Shown here: piece after piece, positions 36,201-48,053 of the stretch | Layout: every line of letters begins with the position of its first letter | Numbering within the stretch: position 1 is the stretch's first letter | From: Nematostella vectensis | Taxonomy: Eukaryota; Cnidaria; Anthozoa; Actiniaria; Edwardsiidae | Reading direction: 5' to 3' | DNA length: 64,000 nucleotides | Assembly (NCBI RefSeq): GCF_932526225.1 | Contig: NC_064045.1 | Coordinates: 9,480,022 to 9,544,021 of the forward strand | Program-made: the position numbers and the translations under genes | Notes under the pieces: model-generated | What the model was told of the DNA's origin: nothing | Databases searched by the model: none | What the model saw: the letters and a program-made list of their open reading frames with translations, nothing else

Positions 36201-39200
36201 GTATTGGTGGTGGCCGGGGTGATAACATTGGTGCTAGTATTGATGGTTATGCTTCTAGTAGTTGTAGGGCTGGTGGTGGTGGTGATGGTGATCGTAGATG
36301 TACTAATATATGGTGACTGTATTGGTGATGGCCGGGGTGATGGCATTGGTGGAAGTGGCAGTCATATTAGTGAGGGTAATGGTGATAGGAGATGGTATTT
36401 GTGCTGGTGGAGGAGTGGCAGTGATGCTGATGGTATTGGTGGTAGTTGGTGGTAGTTAGTAATGGTGGTGATTTTAGTGATGGTAATGTTGGTAGGAGTG
36501 GTGGTGATGGCAGAGGTGGGAAGGGAGTGGGTTCAGGTATTGGTGGTTAAAGCGGTGATGGTATTGGCGGTAGAGGTGGTGGTGATGTAGATGGTATTGG
36601 TGGTGTTAGTGGTGATGTTGGTAGTGGTAGGGATGGTGGCGATGGTGATAGTAGGGGTGTTGATTTAGTGCTTGTATTGTTGGCAGTGGTGGCCAGGGTA
36701 GTGGTTGGGTTGATGGTATTGGTGGTAGTGGCAGTGATGTTAGAGTGGGTAATGATGGTAGGGGATGGTATTTGTGGTAGAAGTGGTACAGTAGTTGGAA
36801 TGGATTGTGCTGGTAGCTGTTTTAATGATAGTAGGTAGTGTTAATAATGGGGGTGATAGAGGGGATGGTGTGTTTTGTTGTTGTTTGCTGGTGGTGGGGG
36901 AGGCAATAAAGGCATTGGTTTGTTTGCTGTTGGTCTGTCACAGTGAATTTGCTATTGTAGCTCAATCTTTTCTTTCTGGTTCATGACCCTGGGGGTTTAA
37001 AAAGAGGATGGGTCTATACCCTAGATACATAGCACAATGAATACCTAACCCAGAAAAAAACACACAAGAAAAGTGATGTTGACAATGGTCTGTGAGGCAT
37101 CACCTAGTAACTTGGGGTAGTCCTCAGGATCCAGCCAAGGTGTGCATATTGACACATGCTTAAGATTCTTCTCCGAAATAAGCTTCTTATAGTAATCCTT
37201 TTGCTGTCCCTTTCCTGTGGAGTAAACACATAAAAAGGTGATGTTAACAATCAAATTAGTGGCAGTGCAGCAACCAGCTGTAAACAAGACCTTTTTTACG
37301 CACCTGTTATAGCACAAAGTAAATTTGGTAGGCCCTTCTCCTTTTCTACACTTCTCTCATAACCTTCAAAAACAATATAAATGTGATAAAAGATTGTAAC
37401 ACTTCATAAGACATTATCTAGGAATACTATACTTTTCCACTCGCTTTGGGACTCTCAGAGAGGACTATTAGAAAGTCTACTTGGTGTAGATAGAAAGACT
37501 AGTTGGTCTGTGAATTACCTTCTAAAGCGTCCAGTAAAATAGAGAAGTCTTCATCCTCTGGAAAAGAAGATAAATTTATTTCCTGCACAACATTCAACGT
37601 ACAGGAGATAGGACAAAATAGTAAAGGAATGGTCCATTCTTAGCATGTATACAGGTCTGGAAGCACACATGCAGTTTACAGAGCACAATATGTTAGTGTA
37701 AGAGTTGCAGCTCTACTGAATAGTAGATTATCTATTGTTGGGGATTAGGCGGTTGGGACGGGAAAGGACGGATGTGTCTTTTAGAGAGGTGCAAAAGAGG
37801 ACTGATAAGGAAAGAATAAACTGGGGTGGATCCAGAAGTTCCAATACATAAGGGGGGCCGAAGCAAGGGTTTCAAGGAAGGAGGGGGCTAGATTTATAGT
37901 TCTCTGTGGATTTTCTTATATTTAATTACCCTTACAATGACCAAAGACTAGCATTGTTTGGGGTAATTAGGTTTATTGACAACAGAACATAGAGTAAAAC
38001 ATTACAAAGCTGCCAATAAACATGAAAAGCAGACCTGGGAGGGTGGGTGGGTAAAAATGACCAAGTCAGTGAACTGTCCAGCAGGTAACAGAACATGACT
38101 CCAACTGACGCTGATATGCCTGTGACTTGACTAGCTATATGGGCTTGTGCCTTATTTGGTCATAATTACATATTATCACCTTATGGTAATTATAAACACA
38201 TGTTATTTCTAAAGCCAGATATCTGAAAATAGAGGGGCCCTAGATCTACCCCTGAAAAAGGGACAAAAGGCCATCACCCTCACCTGTCCAGCTTGTGCTA
38301 CTGACAATGAGGGCAGGTCTGTCTTCCCTTTGATGGATGCTGCCTTTATTTGTCTTGACTGTCATAGCAGATACTTCTTCCACTACTTTCTCAGCAAACT
38401 CTGGAAGACTAAGGGAAATAAATCAACACAAAGTTGAAATGTTAAGTCTTGTGCCTTCTGAAAACAGAGCAGTTTAGAGAAAAAAAATATTCTTCGGCTA
38501 GAAGACTTGAATTGACAAAGAAACTGAGTTACTTTATAGCTGATAGAAAGCTGATTGATTAATTGGTCATGTAGGTGACTGAGTGACTGACCAATTGTTT
38601 GCGTTGTTATTTTATACCACTATGACTAGAAAAACTACAAGACAAGTTGTAGAATAACTAGATGGTCTGGTAGGCATGGTGGGATCAGTGATTAATAAAT
38701 CGACACATACTGTAGGTCAAATTGTGTGAAAACAGAGAACTTTCAGTTACATAGCAAGCATTAACCTATCGTTTTGACATTACAGCTAAACTACTGAACT
38801 CTGTTTTCACAGAGGTGTTAAATGTACCATTTCAACCTTGCATTAATTTATTTCAACCTATGATGTAATAGTTATAACAACAAAACATTTCGTTTTACCT
38901 TTTTGTTTGTCCAAAGACAGGGTAGTCTGAAGAAAGCTTCATAAATAGCTAAAAAAGGCACCAGAAGATACAAATAAGGCATCTTATACTAGTGATACAT
39001 TTTTTCAGTATTGATATCAGCTACAGTACTCTCGTCAAACTTATGGGATGCCTGGGTTAATGGTATAGGCACATTTTACACACCCAAAATGATTCTTAGG
39101 ACAAGTATTATGAGACTTTTATAGGAAGTCACCAAACAGAGCCACTTACTGTATCTACTCACCTTGTGTTGTGACATTACATCTGTGGGTTTGAACCTTT

Positions 39201-42183
39201 CAGGAGGCCGATCATAAAGGGTGGATGCTCTAAAAGAAAAACAGAGTCAGATTTTCTCACAAAAGTCGCCATTTACCCAAAAAAAGCCATCCCCATTTTG
39301 AATAAGTAAAAGGTCTTGAAGGACATTATTTGTTGGGCTAAGTAGTGTAAAGGATGTGGTAATCAAATTAAGTGATTCCAGATGATGTCTGAAATCTAGT
39401 CTAGGTCAGGTCAGATTGCTTTTTGCAAAAGACAGGGTCCCTTCGTTGCCTATGAACCCTGTCATCTTGGACAAGGATTGTAAGTCAGAGGTCCCATATC
39501 TGGAGACATGCTCACATAACCTATGTGGAGAATAGGTGCCAAAATGGATGTTGCCAATCTTGTCTTGAAAAAGTAGAGGATGAGCTTCACTTTGTAGTGC
39601 ATTTTGAACTACAAAGCAATTAAGCAATTAAGTCACAATTAAGAACACAGTTTTTTTAAAAAGCAGATCTAGGGGGTTTCAATATACTGTAGCCTTAAAA
39701 TTGGAAATGCAAACGTTTGCTCTGATATTCAACCCTCAGTCAAAAATATCAAAGGAGGTATATTTAGCCCCTGTTTTCAATTAAGAAATAACAAATCGGG
39801 TAAGGACTGAAAGTCTGAAGTCTCTGATAGTAATATTCATGTGGGGGGCAGGGGGATGGGGGGAGGAGGCTTAAAAGATGTGGAAGGGATGGGGGCTTAA
39901 AAAAAAGGGGGGAGGGAGGGGGGCTTAAAAGAGGGAGGGGAGGGTGAATAGCATTTTATGCAACTTAGATGAAGTACATACGTTATACACCAGTTGTTCT
40001 GGAGGTCCTCCCTCATGGCTTCTGTGACACAAAAGTTCCCAGAAGCCATTTTGCCGAAGCATTGCTCATACCTGACAAGAAGAATCAGTAAAACAGTTTA
40101 AATTGAAAATGATTACTCTATCATGATCAAAGCAGGAGACCTGGTTTAAAGCACTACTTTTTATCGCATAACAATTTGAGAATTTAGGCAACAAGTAGAA
40201 AAGAAATGTATTTAAAATTATTTACCATTTAGCGATTCTAACCAAGAGATGGTCAGGTGTCCCTACACCTAGTGCGAGGATGGTATAACCAAAGTTGTGC
40301 CAGTCAATCAGCAGCTTGCAGTTACATAACAAGCTAACGAGCCAAGCGACTGCTAATGATGGGATAGCTGGAGGATTCTGAATACAAACACACTCTAGAG
40401 ATCAGCGATCTCGTAAGCTGGTCCTGTCATATAATCTATTTCAGGGTAATAATGTAGTGTCCTTTCTGGTAGTTATATATCCAAAGAAGGTTGCACCCAG
40501 ATAATCTATGTGTTGTAACCTGAAGTGCTCAGATTCGAACGAACCCCCCCCCCCCCCCCCACCCGGCTTGAAGGTCCGCTCAGAGCAAACAAAAATATAT
40601 AACGTTTGGCTGGAGATATACTGTGCACATCAATATGTCTTTAAAATAGCTATAAAAACCTTTTTTTATAATAATTATCTTTATTATTATCGCTATATGT
40701 TAAAAAGTACCCTATTAATAACATTTTTAATACAAGGTTGATTGCTTGATGTAATAAGGCGAGGAGAGGGGTATACCGGAAATTTGGTCCGCTGAAATGG
40801 GAAAATGAACCACCCCGCTCAAAATCCTGGCTATGGGCCTGGTGCTTCATAGGTATCAAATAAAAAGAAAAATAAGCATAAATTAAAACAAGCTCAGGTT
40901 TAAAAAGCTTTAGTATTCTTGTTATTCTTGCCTTTTACCAACCTCCATAATTTCATAGATCTTAAATTTATGTAATTCAATTTTTATTTTCGTTTTAGAA
41001 GTCTTATTGTTTGTAATTTGTTGGGAAAGAATTTCAATTGGGGCTTACGCCCTGTTTTCTTCTCCCGTCACATTGTTTCTTATTTTCTTTATTTTGTTTA
41101 TTTCCTATTGTAAACCGTAGTATTGTTTTTTGTGTGACAAAGCCAATAAACTAAACTAAACTTAAATTATGTACCTCTAAATGTTCACATGGCATGAAGA
41201 GACCAGGATTCAGCCATTTATATGTTACCCATGAGCAACTACGGGTTATGATACATTTATTTTTGGGTGCAACCTTAATTGAATTAGGTGTATATCAAAC
41301 TATCTTTATTTTCACCTCTCATTTAAATAGCCTCTGGCATGCAAAATACTTTACCCACAGAAGTCACAGTAACTATAACTGTACCTGAACAAGGATGTGA
41401 GAGCAGTTTATTGCTGAACTAAAAAGTATCACAAACAGCTGAACAGACTGAAAAACAGCCTTTACAGCATAGTAGAGAAGTCTAGGCAGATCTGAAAAAA
41501 AGATAGATAAAGAAGTCAGGGCCATGGCACTGAGGGCATGTGCCCCCTCCCCCCCAATATTTTCACAAATTATAATGAAATGACCAGTAAGGGTGCGGCT
41601 GTGCCCCCCATTGTTTTCTGTCTTTCTGTTGTGCCCCCCCCCCCAATAATTTGAGGCCTGCTATTATACGGCTATTATAATGTAGGGTATAATGTGTCAA
41701 AGGGTCATCTTTACCCTAGAAATCTTGAATAAGTAAGAGGACATGAAATATTTGCTCAAAGTAGTCTGCCCCAATTATGATGGCAGTACAGGGGAAGATA
41801 TCTAGCTTTCACTGAAGGGGAGGAGGGTTTGCTCAGTGATAAAGGGAGATAATTATTTTTTGTTACATTTGACTTTCTGACTTGCACAGAAAGAAATACC
41901 TAAGAAATGTGCACCAAACAGGGTGTCTCTGTAGTAGGAAACACTTTTTGACATAATTCTAACTTATCTATTTTCTGGCTGGTGAAAGAGATGTAGGGGA
42001 ATGCACCTCTAAGGAATGCTCTTTGTGGCATCTTTATAACTAGGGTATTGCTGACAGTAATGATGATGATGATGATAATGATGGTGATGATTGTGATGAT
42101 GATGATAATACTGTTGCTGATAATGATTACTATTTTGATGATGATGATGATGATGATAATACTGTTGCTGATAATGATTACTA

Positions 42184-42252
<69 letters not shown>

Positions 42253-42692
42253 GATAATGATACAAGACTGAGATTGCAAAAGTACAGATACTCACATGTT
42301 AAGAAACCTGGGAAGTCCCCAATCCTAATCAATTTAATTTTGTCATGCTTGAGAATTTCCTTTAGTGGACTCGACCCTAAATAGGAAAAAACATTATACA
42401 GATCAACCGAAACTCACTAACCAAACAGAAATAAGACAAATATTGCTAAAATTACCCACGAAATAAAATTTATTTCCACCTTTAACAGTGAATCCTAGAC
42501 TTTACCTCCAAAACCAACTAAGTCGACAGCATAACCAGCCATAGCGCACGATAGCGCATGATTTTGCATGCGAGGACTCCGTCCAACATCTCCAAGCACT
42601 AAAACGCACACCCTATTTTTCTTACCGGTCCTCAGATACAAAATTAATAGCAAAATGAACCCTAGAAATATTGCCGCAATACTCCAAAACAT
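33246..42692 (-). CDS. ALG1: ALG1, chitobiosyldiphosphodolichol beta-mannosyltransferase (14 exons, complete)
   Basis: It adds the first mannose from GDP-mannose to GlcNAc2-PP-dolichol on the cytosolic face of the ER, an early step of N-glycan assembly (family GT33). The exons are 42692-42506, 42376-42296, 41491-41385, 40377-40226, 40071-39982, 39229-39163, 38948-38899, 38408-38284, 37557-37519, 37363-37304, 37214-37104, 34579-34465, 34078-34003 and 33374-33246. All phases agree, and the total is 1389 nt, 462 residues, close to the human length. An N-terminal membrane anchor ([19 protein letters not shown]) is followed by [79 protein letters not shown] and [17 protein letters not shown]. Intron 11 holds a MITE and a G-rich array. 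The exon 12 donor is followed by five decoy copies. It is divergent from the ATP synthase f gene. Confidence 0.97.
34210..34495. repeat. 43-bp array copying the ALG1 exon 12 donor
   Basis: Six units have TTACCAGTTGAAATGAATTG near 34227, 34270, 34333, 34377, 34420 and 34463, mostly 43 bp apart (one gap is 63). On the minus strand the first unit is the real end of exon 12 (GCAATTCATTTCAACTG) with its donor GTAAATT. The five others lie downstream in intron 12, and each keeps a GTAAAT donor after CTG or CGG. Forty-three is not a multiple of three. Confidence 0.95.
34721..35054. mobile_element. MITE with CAGGCCCGTAGCCAGG ends, copy 1 (334 bp)
   Basis: CAGGCCCGTAGCCAGG at the left and CCTGGCTACGGGCCTG at the right form a perfect inverted repeat. 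Inside are ACCCGGCTTGAAGGTCCGCT and GAACCACCCCGCTCAAAATC. It lies in ALG1 intron 11. A truncated relative lies at 40532-40842. No coding capacity. Confidence 0.9.
35085..36960. repeat. 112-120-bp G-rich minisatellite plus GGT-rich flank
   Basis: About ten units of TGGTGCTAGTATTGATGGTC...GTAGCTGTAGGGCTGGTGG...GTGGTGGCCGGGGTGATAAC run from about 35150 to 36340. Irregular GGTGAT/GTTGGT sequence follows to 36960. It fills most of ALG1 intron 11, with the C-rich strand as the transcribed RNA sense. I see no exon sequence in the unit. Confidence 0.95.
40532..40842. mobile_element. Truncated MITE, copy 2 of the 34721 family
   Basis: It matches 34740-35054 from GAACGAACCCCC through ACCCGGCTTGAAGGTCCGCT to CCTGGCTATGGGCCTG, but the left terminal repeat is missing and the C-run is expanded (about 20 C). 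It lies in ALG1 intron 3. Confidence 0.9.
41527..41664 (+). repeat. Dispersed repeat with GTGCCCCC blocks, copy 2
   Basis: It is similar to 13095-13245 (GACCAGTAAGGG, GGCTGTGCCCCCC, CCAATAATTTGAGGCCTGCTA). It lies in ALG1 intron 2, about 35 bp upstream of the exon 3 acceptor in the ALG1 sense. Confidence 0.65.
42058..42251. repeat. (GAT)n microsatellite with an internal duplication
   Basis: Nearly pure GAT triplets are interrupted twice by ACTGTTGCTGATAATGATTACTATTTT-like segments, themselves a duplication. It lies in ALG1 intron 2. The Ile/His/Met-rich frames here are artefacts. Confidence 0.97.
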
Positions 42693-42908
42693 TTTAAGTG
42701 ATTTTAGAAGTCTGAGCCTGTGATTTGCACAGCGGTGTCGAAGACAAAAAAAAGCCCGTATGGACTTGTGGGTAAGCTATCCCATGATTCCTCCTCCTAC
42801 CGCCATCTTGTTTCGTCCGCTGGCTTTCCAACAAAACCGGCGAACTTTGACAAGATTTTACAGCATTTAGACGCATTCTGAGAAAGGAGCAAACTCCAAG
42901 AGGTAAAG
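42693..42908. promoter_or_regulatory. Divergent promoter region of ALG1 and ATP synthase f
   Basis: Only 216 bp separate the two start codons, which face away from each other. The interval contains CGCCATCTTG at 42801-42810, the reverse of an AAGATGGCG element as bound by YY1 and common in promoters of housekeeping genes. No TATA box is visible. A shared bidirectional promoter is inferred from distance and gene type. Confidence 0.65.
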
Positions 42909-43322
42909 ATGACGAGTTTTGGAGAAACGAAGTTGAAGAATGCCGGTGATTACGTGGTCCGTAACGCTTCCTTGGAGAATATGTGGCGAGGAATGAGTCG
43001 TGTATGGAACAGCTACCGGGCCAAGTACGTTACTTGCAAGAATGCACGTATGACACCATTCTGGCACGCTGTCTTCGTTGCTGCTGCTCTTAACTACGCT
43101 ATTGAATACAATCATCTCAAAGGTTAGTGTCTGCTCTAATTAATGTGTTGAACTGTTAGACGTCAAGTACTTTACACGGTCATCTTAGCTTGGATGGCGT
43201 TCTTGTTTTTGCCAAATCCGATTAATTGCGGGGACTCATTCTTGAACATATTTACAGATGTTGTTCATGGTCTTCTAATCTTATAAATATAACATTGGGG
43301 TATATGTAGCATGGGTTCCCAA

Positions 43323-43353
<31 letters not shown>

Positions 43354-43719
43354 GGACTCTCCAGAAGAGTAGACAAGGGTGATCGTCACATCTTTGAGGG
43401 TATATTTCGACCAACTGCTATCCCTTAGGGGGTGATGAAGGATCTTCCCAATTTTCCTATCTCTAAGGGTAAAAAATTTGACCAACTGCTATTCCTAAGG
43501 GGGTGTTTAACATTTTTTTTTCGATTCTGTTATCTCTTAGGGTAAAAAAATTCAACCAATTGCTAATCTTAAGGGGGTGTTTAAAATCAATTTTGGTGGC
43601 GATCATCCCTATCTGTTTTTATTTGAGTACCCCTCACCCCCACCCCTGGGCATGGCTTGCTCTCATCATTTGAACCTTCTCACTTCACAGATCATGCAAG
43701 AATGAGGAAGTACCATTGA
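42909..43719 (+). CDS. ATP5MF: Mitochondrial ATP synthase subunit f (2 exons, complete)
   Basis: Subunit f is a small single-pass membrane component of the Fo part of the mitochondrial F1Fo ATP synthase. Exon 1 is 42909-43122 with donor CAAAG|GTTAGT (phase 1). Exon 2 is 43691-43719 after acceptor CTTCACAG and encodes only the last nine residues. The product is 80 residues. Family features are the RGMSRVWNSYRAKYVTCKNA stretch, the membrane segment FWHAVFVAAALNYAIEY, and the C-terminus NHLK followed by DHARMRKYH, matching the HLKHERLRKYH-type ending of animal f subunits. The N-terminus is shorter than in mammals. The intron holds a 30-nt G-run and a short array. Confidence 0.93.
43305..43660. 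repeat. G30 run and ~80-90-bp degenerate repeat
   Basis: Thirty G at 43323-43352 are followed by three loose units of GACCAACTGCTATTCCTAAG plus GGGGTG and TCTCTAAGGGTAAAAAATT. The ends GCATGGGTTCCC and CCCCTGGGCATGGC are roughly complementary, so the whole may be a decayed DNA element. It lies in the ATP synthase f intron. Confidence 0.7.
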
Positions 43720-44889
43720 GGTCCTGTGTAACCTGCTGTTTGCCATGTGTTGTGCTCTGGTGTGCTTTGGGAAGATTTCAAGGACTTTTTCATATACCCA
43801 CTCTATGATGGTGAAATAGCAGGACTTGGAGACTTCTTTTTTGTAAATGATTGTGTTAAATGAATATACTTACCATTCTTTGAAGTTGTGATTGCTTTAT
43901 GTGTCTTCGTCCTTACTGGGACCTTGTCACAAACCACCCATTGCCAGATCAGCTTGCGAGGGGCAATTATTATATTTAAAGTTTAAAGTTTGATAGATAG
44001 ATGTGTTTATTTTAACCACTTGCAGCATACAACTGAATTACTGAATTACTAATTTAGAAAACTAGAGATCTAAAGTGCTGCATAGTTTTCTAAAGCTCAC
44101 TTGCTTGTAAAGGAAAATAGCTACTGTTTTTTTTTTATGTGTTTCCCTGGGAAAATATACACTTCAACCCTGCTAAGAGAGGTGGTGCCCCAGTGTTTGC
44201 TGCTATCGCACATGTATTTGCAATTTTCCTACTTGCATTGTTTTAATTTGTTCAATAAATTAATAAGCAAAAGCCAGGGACATGAAGCAGCAAGCAAACT
44301 AGTTGAAAATAGCCAGTATATCAGGTGCAAGGGGCTGGGTAAAAAGGAAGATGTGTGCACCTTGAAAGAAGGAAAAAAGGAAGAGCTTCTAAGTCTTTTT
44401 CCCCCTTCACCACATCATGCACATGGTTTATGAAATCTTAAGCTATTAGGGCGAGTAGTTTGCAAGCTATGTTGTTGAGTTTCCCCAAATAGCTTGGAAT
44501 TTCAGCCAGACTACATTGAAGACACAAACAATCAACTGCAAATATTCTGAAGATTTCTTTTTCATAGTAGAAAGAACAGCTCATTTTAATTAACTCAATA
44601 TTTTTCATACAAGCTAAGAGTAACAACATAGGGTGACCACACACTGTGAACATGGGATTCCTGTGGTCTCTTAATGTAAAAACAACATAAGTGTACATTC
44701 CAAAAGGCGATAAGATATATTTGCTCAATAGGGTTTTCGTGCAATTTACAAGTCTCGAAATTATCACGTAAATATAATGTTTTAGGTGATGTTTTTTTTT
44801 TGCCTAGACCTGAAAATTCTAAATACCCAAAGAAAATTCGAGCTAATGGGATACCTGTGGTATACTAGGTCGTCTCTCTTTCGTTACCA

Positions 44890-47800
44890 ATGACGACAAC
44901 ACAAAATGGCGGACGCTTGAGCTATCATAAACACATACGTTTTTACGCTAAAAACTCGTCAAATATGTACGTCCCAGCATGTAGCCCTTCTTCTTCAATA
45001 TTCAGTGAGATGCTGGAACTTAATGCACAGCGTTATGTTAGCAAAAGAGACGATTTTGACGACGAAATAACCCGAGAAGAGAACTATAACGCAGCGAAAA
45101 GCTCGCCTGTCTTCGTCGGCCGTTATGGCCACAAGTTGACTGATTCCTCCGGTGATGCTGTGATGGATGGCGACGATGGTTTCTCGACTCGCTCGTCGTT
45201 TTTACCAGACTTCGATGCATCCACAACACACCCGGCAGCCTACGGTTACGTTTTGCTGGACAAGAAACCGCCCGTTGTTAAGGAAGCAACTCCCCTTCCA
45301 AACCCCAAAGAATGTAAGAGTTACAGTTTAATATTATGTGTCACGACATGTTATGGACATTTCTCAGTTGTGTATGATATTTTGATCTAAGTTCAGAGCA
45401 GCATTGATAAACATGAAAGCATGAAAGGCACCGGGGAGGTACTCTTTTAAATATACATTAGACAGTCCCCCCCCCCCGCCCAATTGGGAGGGGATGGAAA
45501 GGTTCTTCTTTTAGTGCGTTTTACTGTAAGCGATGAATGATATTTTCTTGATTCCCCCTTTTTTTGTGGGTACACCTATTATCACTGGCTATATTATACA
45601 GTATTTACTGTATGTAGTAAATGATCAAGCTAATATCAAAAATATGTTTTCTCTCTAGGTAGCCCTAGAGAATACTTGGGAGCCTATATTTTCCCTACGC
45701 TTCTACCTGGACTTGAGAAAATGCTTGGGGCTGCAAAAGAGAACAAGGTTTTTGAGGTATTGTACAAGTTTTAATCAGTAATTAATAATGTGTGCTTTTA
45801 ATTACTGTGAATGCCCATTTTAGTCCCTGTTGCCCATTTTTTTAGAGTTATGAGGGGGGATGCTAATTCAAAGCAGCCACATATATTTGAAGCGTGCTAC
45901 TGTATTTCAAAATATATACTTCAAATTTATAAGAGTAATTGTTATATCTCTTTATTTCAAGTATTGAATTTTAAAACTCAAGCTCCCGGGGGGGGTGGGG
46001 TGGGGGGGGTTCTTCAGGGTAAACGTGATATGGGATGCTTGTCGGGCAAATTTAAAAAATTCCCCTAAAAAATACCTGTACACCAAAAATTGCTACCCTA
46101 AAAAATACCCTAGAGGCCCTGAAAAATACCAATTCTAGGAGAAAAGCCTATTTTTTTTTTCTCGGATACCCCGTAAAAAAATACCTGAGGCCCAATTTTG
46201 ACCCCTAAAAAATAAGACAAGCATCCCTATCAGGTCGACATAGGAAGAACCCCCCAGGCTCAAGCTACTGTTAACCCTAAAACTAAAACAACTCCAGGAA
46301 ATAGTTCAGTATTATTGGATTACTTGTGGCTGATAAATATGGGGAAAGGGCGCTTATTTGGAGGGGAAGCTTATTTAATTTTTTGCAGGTAAGAGGGAGA
46401 GGGGTTTGGACTAATTCAAAGTGGAACACTTACAGGAAGTAGGGTCCTACTGTGTACTTTGTACAATAGTCACAAAAGCAACCGTTTCTGTAGAGCTTCA
46501 GAGCTAAGAATAAATAATGAATTCTACATCTTCTTAGGTTGCTGTATGTAGAGTGCTTTTAGTAAAAATCAGCTTGACTTAGAGCTTATTCTCAACTTTC
46601 TGTTATATTTTTTTTTTTCAGAGAAGAAGAACAAAGTTCAATGCTTGTGACTTTATCACTGAGTATTTATATAGGTATGAATAATTTCCTTGTGCTGCAC
46701 AACCTCATCACATCAAAACCCATGCTTATAGAAATAGTGTAGAACCTCCCTTTTAAAATCAATGTGCCATTTAATAATCCAAACTTTTAGTACTATTGTT
46801 TGTTATATGTATAATAACTGCCAGCTCCCCTATTTTGCTAATATAAGCATTTATATTTTTGATTATTTTCTAGAAATAACCCTAGGTATGACACAAGACA
46901 AGAGATGACCCTGGAGCAGATACCATTTGTGCAGAGAATCCTTGAGGAAAAGTATGTGGAAATTATTAAAAGTGCCTCTGTCTCTATAAACCATTTTCAA
47001 GATGTTGCACAGGTATCCTAAATGGCACAGGCTGGTGGACCACAGCTGATAAAAAAATGCAGACAAAGGGGAATTTGAATCCAATACTCTGCGAAAGTAG
47101 CTCTCTGGCAGCATTTTCTAAGCTTAGTCTGTAAAGTCCACTTCGTACACCATTTTAGACCAGTTAGGGCCTGCAAGTCTGTGGCATTTTTTGTGAAAAC
47201 AGCCTTTGCTGATGTGTACTGTCCCATTGCAGCCCTAGGCCACCCCCCCTGTCTCTATTGCTGATATATACTGTTCCATTGCAGCCCTAGGCCACCACCC
47301 CCCCTGTCTCTTTTGCTGATATATACTGTTCTATTGAAGCCCTAGGCCACCCCTCCCTATGTCTCTATTGCTGATATGTACTGTCCCATTGCAGCCCTAG
47401 GCCACCCCTCCCTATGTCTCTATTGCTGATATGTACTGTCCCATTGCAGCCCTAGGCCACCCCTCCCTATGTCTCTATTGCTGAGTGACGAAGAGGCTTC
47501 AGTCATCATCCAGTCAGCATACAGGGGCTACCTGACCAGGAAACGCCCAGATGTCCAGGAACTCAGACAGTACCAGAAGGAAATGAGAAATGTAAGTTGG
47601 CTTGGCTTAGTGTTTAGTGTCGTGTGCAGTACCATTATCGAGTAACATAACCTTCACTCTAAAGTCCTGAACACTTCCAATATTTCAGATCCTACCTTTA
47701 ATGATAAGCATGAAGAAATAATTGTTACCTGTAGAAAATCTGAACATGGTCTTTTAGATACAGGGTTTGTTTTTTAGATAGTAAAAAAATAAAACAAAAA

Positions 47801-48053
47801 GTGTGTGATTTGATAACTCTAATGATTTATTCTATCTTTACTGTAGCTCCCTGTAACACTATGTAAACAATGAATTCTCAATTGAATTCATCCCATATTT
47901 CAGGAGGCAGTGGATATTTTCCTGAAGGTTGAGGATTTCTGGCGGAAACACCCTGTAGATGAGCTAGTAGAGGATGATTCTGCAACAGCAGAGTCCCTTA
48001 CTGAAGCCAACAGCACTCTCGCTGCCACCACTGAGGGCAGCATCTCTAACTAA
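44890..48053 (+). CDS. IQCK: IQ motif-containing protein K (6 exons, complete)
   Basis: The exons are 44890-45313, 45659-45756, 46622-46674, 46874-46951, 47450-47591 and 47904-48053. All phases agree (945 nt, 314 residues). The N-terminal exon is poorly conserved. The family core starts at the exon 1/2 border: [38 protein letters not shown], then [17 protein letters not shown]. An IQ calmodulin-binding motif follows ([16 protein letters not shown]), then [14 protein letters not shown] and [12 protein letters not shown]. The order matches vertebrate IQCK, linked to cilia and sperm flagella; that role is by homology only. The ATG at 44890 is the first in frame; an AAAATGGCGG (YY1-like) motif lies 13 nt after it. 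A MITE sits in intron 2. Exon 5's acceptor is preceded by four tandem copies of itself. Confidence 0.93.
45985..46258. mobile_element. hAT-like MITE with perfect 8-bp target duplication (274 bp)
   Basis: CTCAAGCT occurs exactly at both edges (45977-45984 and 46259-46266). The ends are inverted repeats: GGTTCTTCAGGG...GGGATGCTTGTC at the left and GACAAGCATCCC...GGAAGAACCCCCC at the right. The interior is a string of CCCTAAAAAATACC words. An 8-bp duplication is the hAT superfamily mark. It lies in IQCK intron 2. Confidence 0.88.
47226..47486 (+). repeat. 55-bp array copying the IQCK exon 5 acceptor
   Basis: Five units of ATTGCAGCCCTAGGCCACCC plus CTCCCTATGTCTCTATTGCTG have acceptor AGs ending at 47232, 47284, 47339, 47394 and 47449 (spacing 52, 55, 55, 55). 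The last is the true exon 5 start, as only it continues into the IQ-motif exon. The third copy has TTGAAG instead of TTGCAG. Each unit contains the branch/pyrimidine region, the acceptor and the first 37 or so exon nucleotides. Confidence 0.95.

Noticed and set aside
41385-41491. Apparent frameshift in ALG1 exon 3
   Set aside because: On recounting the T-run (five T) the frame is intact; ALG1 has no break.
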